Notes: a model not told the origin generated them from the letters alone. A stretch of 64,000 nucleotides of DNA from Photobacterium ganghwense (GCF_003025595.1 NZ_PYMI01000001.1:186001-250000), one strand, 5' to 3'; shown: positions 44,505 to 53,774, counted from the stretch's first letter. Made by a program: numbers and translations.

Positions 44505-44531
44505 CCGTGGGGCTAAAATGGGGCTATTTAA
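44505..44531. repeat. Integrase-arm-like repeats at the prophage end
   Basis: CCGTGGGGCTAAAATGG followed at once by GGCTATTTAA: two TGGGGCTA units in direct repeat, sharing 12 exact bases (CGTGGGGCTAAA) with 44195-44206 on the other side of the tdh fragment. Confidence 0.5.
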
Positions 44532-44548
44532 ATAATGTAGATTTCTTC

Positions 44549-45550
44549 TTAGCTGGCGCCGTGGTCACCAGAAATCCTCAGCTGCAGCCCGGTTTCACTA
44601 AGTGACCACTCAACCGCCTTAACGCGCCATTTCCCGTCTTCCACATCACCGAAGCCATCTAGGGTTACATGACCTTCAGCAACCAGTGCCATCAGTGATG
44701 CTCTTGCTGGCAGGGTGACGTCCAGCGTATCACTGCCAGCTTTAACCTGCTTGGCGCGAGCAACCACTGCAGCTTTGGCTTCCTCATAGTTCGGATATGT
44801 ATAAACAATCTTGAATTCAGGCTCACCGATTCCTGTCGAGACTTCCTTCGTATCGCCGCTCTCCAGGTCATGGTAGGTCGCCACCACCCGGCGGACATCA
44901 TTCCGGCTGCTGAACCGACACTGCCAGGTCGCCACTTGGTGAGGGTGGAGTGTGATGTTCTTTAGTGCTTTTCCTGATGCTGATTTCCCTTCCCCCACTT
45001 TCAGAAATAGCCAATAGCCATTTGCAGGCTTGCTGACTGCCCCATAGCGCTTCGCCAACCGGGTAAGCAGGTTCATGTCACTCTCACCGACCTGATCAAT
45101 ATGGGTCAGCGTGATGCTGGCCAGCTCGCTGCTGACCCGCGGCACCAGGCCGTGCTCAGACACGACGGTTTTCACTAAATCCCCCAGGGTAACGTCATCG
45201 AAACTGCGGGTTTTCTGGGTCTGCAAACTCCCGGGCTGCTTGCGGTTATCCATCGGGGCGGCGTTCGCCACTATCTGCACCCGTCTGGGTGGGCCACTGG
45301 AGGTCACCTCATCCACCACAAACTGCCCTTTATCAATCAACTCACCATTAAACCCCAACCCCAGGCGCAGGACAGCCCCTTTCTTCGGGGTGGCCACGGT
45401 GTCAGGCAGGCTCACGGTAATGGCAAGGCGATCCGACTCGCTACCGGCATTATCCGTTAGGGTTAAGCTGATCAGGTTTCGTTGGATGGCAGCTGTGATG
45501 TCGTTGCCATCCGCGGAGAGGGAAAAATCCGGACGGTAATCTAATCCCAT
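44549..45550 (-). CDS. Phage tail protein D (P2 gpD-like, late control D family)
   Basis: 333 residues. Baseplate/tail hub component at the tail tip related to gp27/VgrG-like hub proteins. Typical segments: YRPDFSLSADGNDITAAIQR near the N-terminus, GFNGELIDKGQFVVDEV, GLVPRVSSELASITLTHIDQ, SDMNLLTRLAKRYGAVSKPA, and C-terminal WRVKAVEWSLSETGLQLRIS. It overlaps gpX by 10 bases and is the last late gene, with the attachment region after it. Confidence 0.92.
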   Translation of the reverse strand: MGLDYRPDFSLSADGNDITAAIQRNLISLTLTDNAGSESDRLAITVSLPDTVATPKKGAVLRLGLGFNGELIDKGQFVVDEVTSSGPPRRVQIVANAAPMDNRKQPGSLQTQKTRSFDDVTLGDLVKTVVSEHGLVPRVSSELASITLTHIDQVGESDMNLLTRLAKRYGAVSKPANGYWLFLKVGEGKSASGKALKNITLHPHQVATWQCRFSSRNDVRRVVATYHDLESGDTKEVSTGIGEPEFKIVYTYPNYEEAKAAVVARAKQVKAGSDTLDVTLPARASLMALVAEGHVTLDGFGDVEDGKWRVKAVEWSLSETGLQLRISGDHGAS

Positions 45551-45747
45551 AAGCTCGAGGACTCCTTAGCAACGGGGGGCGGCAGGTCAGGCAGCGTAAT
45601 TTGAATGCCGCTTGGCAGAATAGTCCCACGGTCAGCCAGACCCGGATTGGCGTTTAGCACCTCAATCACGGCGTTTTCCCGCCCGTAATGACGCCAGCAA
45701 ATGGCATCAAGCATGTCCCCTTCACGGGTTCTGTAGGTCATCGCCAT
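45541..45747 (-). CDS. Phage tail protein X
   Basis: 68 residues in a LysM-like fold: MAMTYRTREGDMLDAICWRH, YGRENAVIEVLNANPGLAD, LPSGIQITLPDLPPP, as in P2 gpX, an essential small tail protein. Overlaps both gpU upstream (26 bases) and gpD downstream. Confidence 0.92.
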   Translation of the reverse strand: MAMTYRTREGDMLDAICWRHYGRENAVIEVLNANPGLADRGTILPSGIQITLPDLPPPVAKESSSLWD

Positions 45748-46126
45748 AAAATGCTAACTCCAGAGTAAACGACTGGCGCCTTGGCAGGCCACCTTTGATG
45801 AATTTGGTATTGGTTTCACTTAAATCCGTCATCACCCAATATCCCATGACATCGCCAAGGCCGCTGACGAGCAGCTGAGGTCTGTACTCATTGCCCATTG
45901 CGGCCAATTTCTCAATCTGATGGGTGCCAACCTCCCGGAACGTGGTCGCGATTTGCCCGTTCAGCGAAATCTTCACGGCGGCTTTGCCGGTGTACTGCAG
46001 CAGATCAGACTGGCCAATGCGAGACTGGGCATGCCAGCGCCACTGCCACGTTCTGACCAGTTCATTGTAAGCGGCGGCATCAATGTGGAACTTGAAGCCG
46101 CCCAGGGACAACATCACTTGAGCCAT
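45722..46126 (-). CDS. Phage tail protein U
   Basis: 134 residues of the P2 gpU family: MAQVMLSLGGFKFHIDAAAY, WRWHAQSRIGQSDLLQYTG, IATTFREVGTHQIEKLAAMG, GYWVMTDLSETNTKFIKGGL, RRQSFTLELAFYG. Tail terminator/assembly protein in P2. Overlaps the tape-measure stop by one base. Confidence 0.92.
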   Translation of the reverse strand: MAQVMLSLGGFKFHIDAAAYNELVRTWQWRWHAQSRIGQSDLLQYTGKAAVKISLNGQIATTFREVGTHQIEKLAAMGNEYRPQLLVSGLGDVMGYWVMTDLSETNTKFIKGGLPRRQSFTLELAFYGDDLQNP

Positions 46127-47916
46127 TAGCCTGCCTCCGGTAAATCATAGAGCGCACTGTCCTGGTAACCACCAAGCTGAGAGTGAACAGCCTGCGCCAC
46201 GTCTGCCGGGGATTGCCCCGGGGCCGCATACACTTTGATTTCACCCACGCTCTGGTGTACCGTATGGCCTTTACTGGCGGGATAGGAACTGTTGATGGCG
46301 GCAACGGTCCGGCTTTGCGCAGCTTCCTGCTGGACCTGGTGATAAGATTTCACCTGCGGTGCCGGGGAATCGCTCTCCCAGAACGTCAGCGAGTCCATCC
46401 AGCCGCTGACGGTGTCCCAAATGCCTGAGATCCTGGCGAGGCTCGCATCGAAGATCCCGGTGATGCCACCCCAGAGATCAGTAAAGAATCCCGTGATCGG
46501 CGACCAATGATTAACAATCAGCCCCAGGGGCGACCAATCAAACAGCGTCTTGATGACATTGAACGTGGACGGGAACTCGGTCTTAAACCAGGTCAGTTTT
46601 TCGCTAAACCACCCTGTGACAGCATCCCAGTTTTGATAAAGCTGCGTGCCGGCAAAAATCAACGCCCCCACCGCTGCCACGGTTAACCCAATCGGGTTGG
46701 CGGCCATGACCGCATTAAAGCCAGCCATCCCGACTTTCATCGCACCGATGACTTTAACCGCCTGGTATCCGGTGGCTATCATACTGCCCAGCCCCATCAC
46801 CAACTTGCCAGCCAGCAGGGAGGCAACCGCCAGGCCCACCGTTTCCCAGCCACCGAAGATCTGCACCACCCGGTTAACCGTGGCGCCCACATTCCACACG
46901 ACCACGGCAAAATCTTTGGCACCGTAGACCATCGTTTTTAATGTGCCGACCACGTCCTCCTTGTTCTCCCGGACGTACTGGCTGACAGTTTGGCCAAGCT
47001 GTTGGATATCGCCCGCCATTTCACCGCCAACGATGCCTGAGATTTCTTGCCAGGCTGAACTGATGACCGTTCTGAGGTTTTTGAATGACTGGCCATACGC
47101 GACCGCACCTCTCGCACCTTCCTCGGTCAGCATGTTGAACTGGCGCTGCTCATCCAGCAACGCATTCAGGCTTTTCCCCGTATTGCGGATATAGGTGGTG
47201 ACCTTGTTCCCTTCACCGCCAAAGAGCATGTCAGCTAAAGAGGCAGCTTGCTGCTTATCCGTCACCCCTTGCAGGCGTGCCATGATGAACTCAAACTGGT
47301 CGGCCGCCGCCATGCCTTCCATCATGGCTTCATCGATCCCCAACGCCCCAAACACATCCGCCACCGATGACTGTTCGCCCAGGGCTTTGAACTCACCGAA
47401 CTTGTTGCTGAGCTCTTCAATCAGGTCGCCAATGTGCTCCCCGTTCAGGCCTGCCTGCTGGGCGACCCCACTCCATGCCTGGAAGCGCTCAATGCTCATG
47501 TCGTAGGACTTGGCCATCCCCGCCATGGTGGCAGTGCTGTCATTGGTGACGGTCATTAAGCCGGTGATCGCCGTGGTCGTGGCCCAGATACCCCCCACGG
47601 CAGCCGCACCTGCCGCGCCAATCCCGAGTAAGCGGTCGCCCAGCCCGGACGCTTCTTCAAAGGCCTCCGCTTTTACCCTGGCATCATCCAGCTCCTCACC
47701 CAACTGCTGATACCGGCGGGTGAGCAAGCTGACATCGGCACCGGCTAATTTTGACTTCCGGATCGATTTGGTGAGCTTGCCCTGCTCCCGCTCGAGCTCC
47801 TTGACCGTTTTGGTTGCCTTCCCCATAGACTCATTGAACGCAGAGCCCATTTTATTGAAACTGCCATCCACGGTACCGCCAAGGGTGACCACCGTTTTAA
47901 GATTTTGCGTGACCAT
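46126..47916 (-). CDS. Phage tail tape-measure protein
   Basis: 596 residues from the ATG at 47916 (AGGA about nine bases upstream; the frame extends ten codons more). N-terminal coiled coil (KTVKELEREQGKLTKSIRKS), then P2 gpT-like tape-measure region with hydrophobic helices (about 115-135 and 345-425) and a C-terminal part QSVGEIKVYAAPGQSPADVA. Length fixes tail length; about 600 residues suggests a tail shorter than P2 (gpT 815). It overlaps the end of E' by 20 bases, as in P2. Confidence 0.9.
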   Translation of the reverse strand: MVTQNLKTVVTLGGTVDGSFNKMGSAFNESMGKATKTVKELEREQGKLTKSIRKSKLAGADVSLLTRRYQQLGEELDDARVKAEAFEEASGLGDRLLGIGAAGAAAVGGIWATTTAITGLMTVTNDSTATMAGMAKSYDMSIERFQAWSGVAQQAGLNGEHIGDLIEELSNKFGEFKALGEQSSVADVFGALGIDEAMMEGMAAADQFEFIMARLQGVTDKQQAASLADMLFGGEGNKVTTYIRNTGKSLNALLDEQRQFNMLTEEGARGAVAYGQSFKNLRTVISSAWQEISGIVGGEMAGDIQQLGQTVSQYVRENKEDVVGTLKTMVYGAKDFAVVVWNVGATVNRVVQIFGGWETVGLAVASLLAGKLVMGLGSMIATGYQAVKVIGAMKVGMAGFNAVMAANPIGLTVAAVGALIFAGTQLYQNWDAVTGWFSEKLTWFKTEFPSTFNVIKTLFDWSPLGLIVNHWSPITGFFTDLWGGITGIFDASLARISGIWDTVSGWMDSLTFWESDSPAPQVKSYHQVQQEAAQSRTVAAINSSYPASKGHTVHQSVGEIKVYAAPGQSPADVAQAVHSQLGGYQDSALYDLPEAG

Positions 47917-48315
47917 CAGACTTTTCCTTTTTAGGCAGCAGTTCAATGAATTCCGTGAACGTGTTCAACGGCAGATCCAACAATTCAGAGAGTGACCAGC
48001 CCGTGTAGCTGGCCAACGCGATCAACCCTCGCTGGATGTGCCGCTCGCTAAGCGCTTCTGGCGAAAACCCACGATGACTTTTTGCACCTCCGTGTAATCA
48101 TCCATATCCAGCTCCTGGATCACGGCGGGGTCCACTTCGGCTAACAGCGCCATTAAATGCACTTCTTTGTCGGCGTCGATCTTGTTCTGTTTGTTCGCAA
48201 TCAGCTGATCGCGAACCTTAGGACGGCGCAGGGCAAGCACCTCAATGGTCTGGCTGCCTACCGTCACGGGATAGTCCAGTTTCACTTCTGTTTTTTCAGC
48301 AGCTGGGTATGTCAT
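47897..48315 (-). CDS. Tail assembly chaperone E-E' produced by -1 frameshift
   Basis: In P2 and lambda-like tails a -1 frameshift joins two frames to make a long chaperone. Here codons G GGT TTT (heptamer GGGTTTT at 48064-48070 read on the minus strand) fit X XXY YYZ exactly in the E frame. Slipping after residue 84 leads into SPEALSERHIQRGLIALASY, TGWSLSELLDLPLNTFTEFI, ELLPKKEKSDGHAKS and a stop at 47897-47899; this second part has the GWS-ELL-LP-F-E-I pattern of gpE'. Predicted product 139 residues. Confidence 0.75.
48022..48315 (-). CDS. Phage tail assembly protein E
   Basis: 97 residues, zero-frame product: KTEVKLDYPVTVGSQTIEVL, RRPKVRDQLIANKQNKIDAD, EVDPAVIQELDMDDYTEVQK. Same family as P2 gpE, a chaperone for the tape-measure protein. 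It lies between the tube terminator and the tape-measure gene and also gives the frameshifted E-E' form. Confidence 0.88.
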   Translation of the reverse strand: MTYPAAEKTEVKLDYPVTVGSQTIEVLALRRPKVRDQLIANKQNKIDADKEVHLMALLAEVDPAVIQELDMDDYTEVQKVIVGFRQKRLASGTSSEG

Positions 48316-48329
48316 GATGTCACTCCAAT

Positions 48330-48352
48330 AAAAAAGGCCGCATAAGCGGCCA
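48330..48352 (-). terminator. Terminator after tail tube gene
   Basis: GGCCGC / GCGGCC stem with T run on the minus strand, between the tube gene stop (48384) and E. Confidence 0.8.
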
Positions 48353-48383
48353 TAAAAACGAATGCAACCGCGGTCGCAGGGTA

Positions 48384-48899
48384 TTAGGCGAGTTGCAGGA
48401 TGCCGCGGATGCCCTCAAGGACATCGATGCCGCCCAATTTGCGAACGTGGTTAACCGGGTCAATTTCAATCAGCACGGCGCCGGACCGCACCACTTTGTA
48501 GTAATCCAGTTTCATGGTCACTTTCATGGCCTTGTCACGTTGGCTGCCGGTGTCCTGGGTGTCACGCTCAATCTTGGTGATCATGCCACCCAACTCTTCA
48601 ACCAGGTCATAACTGTTACCGTACAGGTCGGTATAGGTAGAGCGCACCGACACCGCCGTGCGTGATCCCTGGCGCAACCCGAACAGCGGCAACACGGTAA
48701 TATCCACCCCGAACAGGGAAAAGCTGGACTCCATGCCCGCCATGCCATCATCCACAGGGATCGGCATGTCCATATCACCGGCCTGAAAGTCAGAGGTCAG
48801 CACCTCAAGCACCGGTGGCGTGTACTCTTTGGCATTACCGGCTTTGCCGACACCATCGACCCAGATAGCCCAGCGGCTCAGTAAGTTGTCCCCTGCCAT
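48384..48899 (-). CDS. Major tail tube protein (P2 FII family)
   Basis: 171 residues: NLLSRWAIWVDGVGKAGNAK, EVLTSDFQAGDMDMPIPVD, GMESSFSLFGVDITVLPLFG, DLVEELGGMITKIERDTQD, KLDYYKVVRSGAVLIEIDP. Forms the inner tube of the contractile tail. One-base overlap with the sheath gene; both are expected at high copy number. Confidence 0.93.
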   Translation of the reverse strand: MAGDNLLSRWAIWVDGVGKAGNAKEYTPPVLEVLTSDFQAGDMDMPIPVDDGMAGMESSFSLFGVDITVLPLFGLRQGSRTAVSVRSTYTDLYGNSYDLVEELGGMITKIERDTQDTGSQRDKAMKVTMKLDYYKVVRSGAVLIEIDPVNHVRKLGGIDVLEGIRGILQLA

Positions 48900-50365
48900 C
48901 AGCTAAATACCTCTTCCAGATAATCATTGTTTAAGCGGCTGCGGAACACGATGTGCTCAGCCGGATACGGCGGGCAGAAATCAAAATCAAAGTACACCAG
49001 GCCTTTTTGAATGGTCGCAGGTGTGTTCAGCTCTTTATCCGCCCAACATTCCCCGCCAAGAATCGCCCCGAGCGCCTTTAATTCACGCAGGTAGGCATTC
49101 ACCCCTGCAATCACGTCATCGACGTAGGTCTTGGTGATGTTGCGGTCTACGGCCCACATGTGCGAGCGCTGGACGCTGTCGTTGATAATGTCTGCCGTTC
49201 GGCGGGTCTGCTCAAACGTCCATTTCGGATCCACACTGCAGGTGCGGTTCCCCCAGTGACGAAAGCCCCCTTCACGGATGATGGTGCTGACCTTGTTTTC
49301 GTTCAGCATGTTCGCCGTGGTATTCGCGTCCCCCAACGACCAGTCGACGGGTTGGGATGTCCCCACAATGCCATAGACCTGCTGGTTCGACTTCGACCAC
49401 CAGAAACCTTTCTCTGCATCGATGCGGGCACGAAGACCTGCCGCCCGGGCGGAATAGGGACGATCAATCTCTTTGGCCAACTCGGTGTCGAACACACGCA
49501 CCCATGGCCAGGTCACTTCAACCCGCTCACCGAACTGACGTGCGCGTTTGATCGCATCAGTGTACGTCGCGGTTCGCTCGCAATCTGAGTAGAAGATAGC
49601 GCGCAGGCGTTTGGCTTTGGCTTCCCCTTCACTCGATACCGCATCCACCTGGCTAAACTCAGGGGCGATCAGAATGCGCGGGGTGTATCCGGTTTCGGTT
49701 TGGCTATCAAGCCAACCTTGCATAGCCTTAATGACGTTTGCTTGGGTAGCTGCATCATCCGCACCTTCTTCGGCACGAACCACAATGACCAAAGCACCTG
49801 TTTGGTCAAAGATGTCATCAATGGCCGCGGGTAGCGTACCGCCAACACCAAGACCTTCAGCACGCTTACGGCTACCTGCCACGGCAACAGGCTTATACAG
49901 CGGGAAAGGTTCATTCTCGCCGCCAGTCAGGTAAGTACGCGGCGTTGCCGCCACATCACCACTGCCATCACCCAGCACGGCCACAGAAACCAGCGCAGCA
50001 ACTGCCGCTTCGGCTTCAATGGCCGCTTTCACTTCATCTGCAGTGGACGTTAATGCCGCATCGGCATCCGTGCCCAGGACAATCTTGATTTTGTTTCCAT
50101 CTACCGTGACGGCAAGCGCAGCAGAGGCTTCTGACTGGGGAAGGATTTCCACGCTGATGGCGTTGCCTTCCGTGCCTGCCTTTTTCGCGGTAAACACCAA
50201 GCCATCATTGAGGATGACACTACCCAGGGTGAGCGAGGCCGCAACGGCAGATGCTGCCCCTGGGGCCGTACCAACCAAACCAATGACGGCTGATTTTACG
50301 GTTTGAATCGGGCGTGAGCCGTCATCAATTTCGATGACTTCCACACCATGGAGAAATTGCGTCAT
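48899..50365 (-). CDS. Tail sheath protein (P2 FI family)
   Basis: 488 residues. FLHGVEVIEIDDGSRPIQTV at the N-terminus, an inserted domain about 45-150 (VILNDGLVFTAKKAGTEGNA, absent in P2 FI, 396 residues), then the conserved sheath core: RPYSARAAGLRARIDAEKGF, WWSKSNQQVYGIVGTSQPVD, GFRHWGNRTCSVDPKWTFEQ and the C-terminal IVFRSRLNNDYLEEVFS. Contracts during injection. Preceded by a terminator, so it may need its own promoter. Confidence 0.93.
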   Translation of the reverse strand: MTQFLHGVEVIEIDDGSRPIQTVKSAVIGLVGTAPGAASAVAASLTLGSVILNDGLVFTAKKAGTEGNAISVEILPQSEASAALAVTVDGNKIKIVLGTDADAALTSTADEVKAAIEAEAAVAALVSVAVLGDGSGDVAATPRTYLTGGENEPFPLYKPVAVAGSRKRAEGLGVGGTLPAAIDDIFDQTGALVIVVRAEEGADDAATQANVIKAMQGWLDSQTETGYTPRILIAPEFSQVDAVSSEGEAKAKRLRAIFYSDCERTATYTDAIKRARQFGERVEVTWPWVRVFDTELAKEIDRPYSARAAGLRARIDAEKGFWWSKSNQQVYGIVGTSQPVDWSLGDANTTANMLNENKVSTIIREGGFRHWGNRTCSVDPKWTFEQTRRTADIINDSVQRSHMWAVDRNITKTYVDDVIAGVNAYLRELKALGAILGGECWADKELNTPATIQKGLVYFDFDFCPPYPAEHIVFRSRLNNDYLEEVFS

Positions 50366-50390
50366 AGCTAATTCCTATTCGTCGGGTAAT

Positions 50391-50415
50391 AAAAAACCCC
50401 GCCGGAGCGGGGTTT
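50391..50415 (-). terminator. Terminator between fibre and sheath genes
   Basis: ACCCCGC / GCGGGGT stem with loop CGGA and a T run on the minus strand, 16 bases after the fibre stop. Confidence 0.85.
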
Positions 50416-50430
50416 GTAACCTACAATGAT

Positions 50431-53136
50431 TTAAACCGAGTCTACAGACTCATATCGTGCATTCGCTTTAACATATCCATGAAACAAATCGGCGGGGCTT
50501 ACCCAATCATACGCTGCGCCTTTTTCCACCAATGTTCCTTTTGAACTTAAACAGTTTGTCGGAATATATTGGGTAGCTGTTTTTACTATTGTGCAATCAC
50601 GTAGATGATGGAGAGAGAATTCTGCATTACCAGACGTTCGGCTTGGTAATGGTATGATCTGTGAGCCATAAAACCATGCCTCGCCCTCTGAAACTAAACC
50701 TCCAGAATTTGCGTCATATGAAATACATGATCCTCCGTGAACTTCTATGAGATGGTCAACAGTAACTTCCACGTCAAACATGGTGCAATCTGTAACTATC
50801 GCCCGTAATTTAATTCTGTCTGAATTAATGTTTCTATCGTCGGGTATCGGATCATACTGAATTAACGTTTCTGCCCCTGGTATACCATCATCATGAAACG
50901 GATTTCGATTAGCATTAAAAATTCTCGATATACACCAAACTGAATTATGAGCACCGGATAGCACCGACTCAGATTCAACCGGCATTTTTACATACTTATC
51001 ATTAGGCCCATTGACCGCTGATATATATGCCTTTGCATTTTCCTTTGAATAATTAACGTTATCGACAACAATTCGTGCTGGTAGTCGAACGCCAGTAGTA
51101 ATGGCCTTTTTATTGTAATCGACACAAACAACACCGAACTCATGACGATTCAAATGGCTGTCTGGTGCATTAATGACCACATTCTGAACGTTAATATTTC
51201 TCCCCCATTCAGTTATTTGTTTGGCGCCATAATCCCCATTAGAAACAAAATCAACAATTTTAATAATATCTGTGACGGGCATATTAGAGTCGATAATCAA
51301 TGTCAAACCATCAATATCAATATTACCACGCCATTCAGCGCCATAGTCAGGACGGAATTGCACAACTGATTTATACCCATACTGAGAGGCATTGAGCTTG
51401 GTTGACTTGCCAAAGAATCTAGAACAATTCTTCAATTTCAAGTAACCACCGCCATTACCAACCATGACTCCCCACTCTTTGAAATGGGTGTCCTCTGCAT
51501 AAAAGTCCCATAGGCCGAAATGACAATCTATACGGTTTATTTTTGAACCTTTTAATGACAACCCATTAATATTATTAAACCCAGAAAAACCCCAGCCACA
51601 ATAACCATTAATGTTTTCCATTTGAAGGTCAACAATACCGTTGCCACTTAAACCATACGTCCCTTCCGTACCTTCCAATCTTGTTGGTGCTTCTCCATTA
51701 ACATTAATCAACCGAATATCCGCTGCATGAGTAATTTTCATCGTAGCTCGAATATTTAGCTCATCTGACTGAGTTTTATCCTTGAAACCAATCAATTCCC
51801 AAATCGTATTATTTCTTGCTATATCGAGAAATACATGACTCGGACTTCTGTTTAGGTCAATAAACCCGCCCTTTATTGTAATATAGCTTTCCTCTAGGTT
51901 CCTATATTTTACTGACAGACTTGTTGCACCTGAGTAATCAAATCTAAGCGGCTTATTTAACTCTCCGTTCTTAACAACACGATTAGGTTCTTTCTTGTAA
52001 ATAAATGTCGTACTTTCAGGTTTTCTTTTTATATGTTCAAGATCGGACTCAATGAAAACATAAGCATTGTGTAGCGATGAAAGGCTAGCAACATGACTAG
52101 ATGTTTCATAAAACTCAGTATGATTGAGCGCACCATTAAAATCAGAAAGAGGATTACCTTCAGCACGAAACAAAACCGGAAAATCCCATGTCGCAGGACG
52201 GCCAACATCTTCATGTATGACAAACTCTGTCATTCCCCAGTCAACATTAGTATTGATAACCGCCAAATAACTATCATCAATTAACGCTATCCCATCTTCA
52301 TTGACAACTGGAAGTTTCTTTAAGTTTGCACAATCATGACAATCTTTAATTTGACGCATGACGGGAGATTGACCATCTAGAACAGCTCCAAACTGCCGAT
52401 AATTTAAGGGACTGCTAATTATCTCAAACTCTCGGCCTAATTGGTCATAAACCAAACCTATATTTAGATAAGTCTGTCCCGCTTCCTCTTGCTTGATTTG
52501 ACCTGTATGGGTGAATTCTGCATTACCTTTGTCGCCAGGATGATTGTAGCCTCGTGTAATAATGTGTGTAGCATTAATATCCTTTTTAGGAATATCTGTA
52601 AAAGCACCAACCGTCTCTGTTCTAGTTTCTACTTTTTTATTAACCCAATCGCGGCTTGCTATCACCACATTAGGATCAATTTCAATAATTGGCTCTGCAC
52701 TGGTAATGACAAAGATCATCTCCAATGTCACCGGCGTGCTGACGTTACCGTTATTGATCGGGGCGGGTACATAAATACGAGCGCAGTTGCCCACCGCATG
52801 AAAGTAGGTATTCCCATCAAACGTCGCCACGGCGGCAAATTCTCGGATAATCAGATCATTGACATCATCAGGGAGAATCGCCTCGACCTTTAGCATCGGG
52901 GTGCTGTCGGGTGTGGGCTGTAGCACATCCACCGAATTCACCGGGATACGGGCCAGCTCATTGACCAATGCGGTCTGTTTACGATCAGGCTGCACATAGG
53001 TGTCATTGGCATCACCAATCGCAATATGGGTGAAGGTGATTTGTTTGTTCTTCAGCTTACCGTTCTGCTCGGCGTTTTCGCCGAGGATGGTCAGAATCGA
53101 GCCATATTGCTGTTGATTCTCTGGGGGTTGACTCAT
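50431..53136 (-). CDS. Tail fibre protein with tail-collar N-terminus and beta-helix-like body
   Basis: 901 residues from the ATG at 53136 (GGAG nine bases upstream). The N-terminal about 190 residues (SQPPENQQQYGSILTILGEN, ITFTHIAIGDANDTYVQPDR, DDVNDLIIREFAAVATFDGN) are the conserved tail-collar domain that attaches to the baseplate. The long remainder, rich in Asn/Ile/Val short strands (e.g. ANLKKLPVVNEDGIALIDDS), looks like a right-handed beta-helix of the pectate-lyase/tailspike kind and may bind or cut surface polysaccharide. This body is visibly AT-richer than all other late genes, a sign of exchange. No fibre-assembly (gpG) gene follows. Confidence 0.85.
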   Translation of the reverse strand: MSQPPENQQQYGSILTILGENAEQNGKLKNKQITFTHIAIGDANDTYVQPDRKQTALVNELARIPVNSVDVLQPTPDSTPMLKVEAILPDDVNDLIIREFAAVATFDGNTYFHAVGNCARIYVPAPINNGNVSTPVTLEMIFVITSAEPIIEIDPNVVIASRDWVNKKVETRTETVGAFTDIPKKDINATHIITRGYNHPGDKGNAEFTHTGQIKQEEAGQTYLNIGLVYDQLGREFEIISSPLNYRQFGAVLDGQSPVMRQIKDCHDCANLKKLPVVNEDGIALIDDSYLAVINTNVDWGMTEFVIHEDVGRPATWDFPVLFRAEGNPLSDFNGALNHTEFYETSSHVASLSSLHNAYVFIESDLEHIKRKPESTTFIYKKEPNRVVKNGELNKPLRFDYSGATSLSVKYRNLEESYITIKGGFIDLNRSPSHVFLDIARNNTIWELIGFKDKTQSDELNIRATMKITHAADIRLINVNGEAPTRLEGTEGTYGLSGNGIVDLQMENINGYCGWGFSGFNNINGLSLKGSKINRIDCHFGLWDFYAEDTHFKEWGVMVGNGGGYLKLKNCSRFFGKSTKLNASQYGYKSVVQFRPDYGAEWRGNIDIDGLTLIIDSNMPVTDIIKIVDFVSNGDYGAKQITEWGRNINVQNVVINAPDSHLNRHEFGVVCVDYNKKAITTGVRLPARIVVDNVNYSKENAKAYISAVNGPNDKYVKMPVESESVLSGAHNSVWCISRIFNANRNPFHDDGIPGAETLIQYDPIPDDRNINSDRIKLRAIVTDCTMFDVEVTVDHLIEVHGGSCISYDANSGGLVSEGEAWFYGSQIIPLPSRTSGNAEFSLHHLRDCTIVKTATQYIPTNCLSSKGTLVEKGAAYDWVSPADLFHGYVKANARYESVDSV

Positions 53137-53141
53137 GTTTG

Positions 53142-53774
53142 TTACTCCAACACTAACGGTATCGGGCCGGACTTTATCTGTATACCCTGGCGTGAAATGC
53201 AAACCAGACCGTTATTTGACGAACTCACCATTGAGGAAATAATCCACGGACCCGCTTTCAGCTGCATCGCTTGCCGACTCACGGCAACATGCTTTTCCGG
53301 CGCTTCCACCCGGCTGGTAATGGCGACTTTGGTTAAGGTGCTGCGGACATTTTTCGCCGCATTGATAGCTGGCACGAGCTTTTCCAGATCAGAGCCGTCA
53401 ACCGGGGTTCCGGTTGATACGTAATCCACCGTGAACTCACCCGGAGCCAGGTTTGCTTTGTCTTCAAACCACTCGGTAATTTTGGTGTCATCCCCGCGGA
53501 TGCCGCTTACAGCCCGCTCGACCGCATCCCGGGTTCCCTTTTTCCGGTGTATATACAGACTGTCTTTGATGACCTTGCGCTTGAGCTCAACTGGCCAGGT
53601 AGAATCCCAGTTATCCACCGACAACGCCCACGCCAGATGCGGCAGGAGGTGCTCCGGGCATTTGTCCGGGTTCCAGAGATCACGGTTGGGAAAAGAAAGA
53701 GGCGGTGAAATCACCGCCTCGATGTCTTTTTCATGTTTGCTGGCATTGGGTGGCAGCAGGCTTTTTCCCGTCAC
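53142..53774 (-). CDS. Tail protein I (P2 gpI-like)
   Basis: 210 residues: LLPPNASKHEKDIEAVISPP, LPHLAWALSVDNWDSTWPVE, RKVIKDSLYIHRKKGTRDAV, all features of gpI, which joins baseplate and fibre. The start is GTG overlapping the J stop (GTGA) with GAGG about nine bases upstream. The C-terminal about 60 residues go beyond the P2 gpI end. Confidence 0.9.
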   Translation of the reverse strand: MTGKSLLPPNASKHEKDIEAVISPPLSFPNRDLWNPDKCPEHLLPHLAWALSVDNWDSTWPVELKRKVIKDSLYIHRKKGTRDAVERAVSGIRGDDTKITEWFEDKANLAPGEFTVDYVSTGTPVDGSDLEKLVPAINAAKNVRSTLTKVAITSRVEAPEKHVAVSRQAMQLKAGPWIISSMVSSSNNGLVCISRQGIQIKSGPIPLVLE

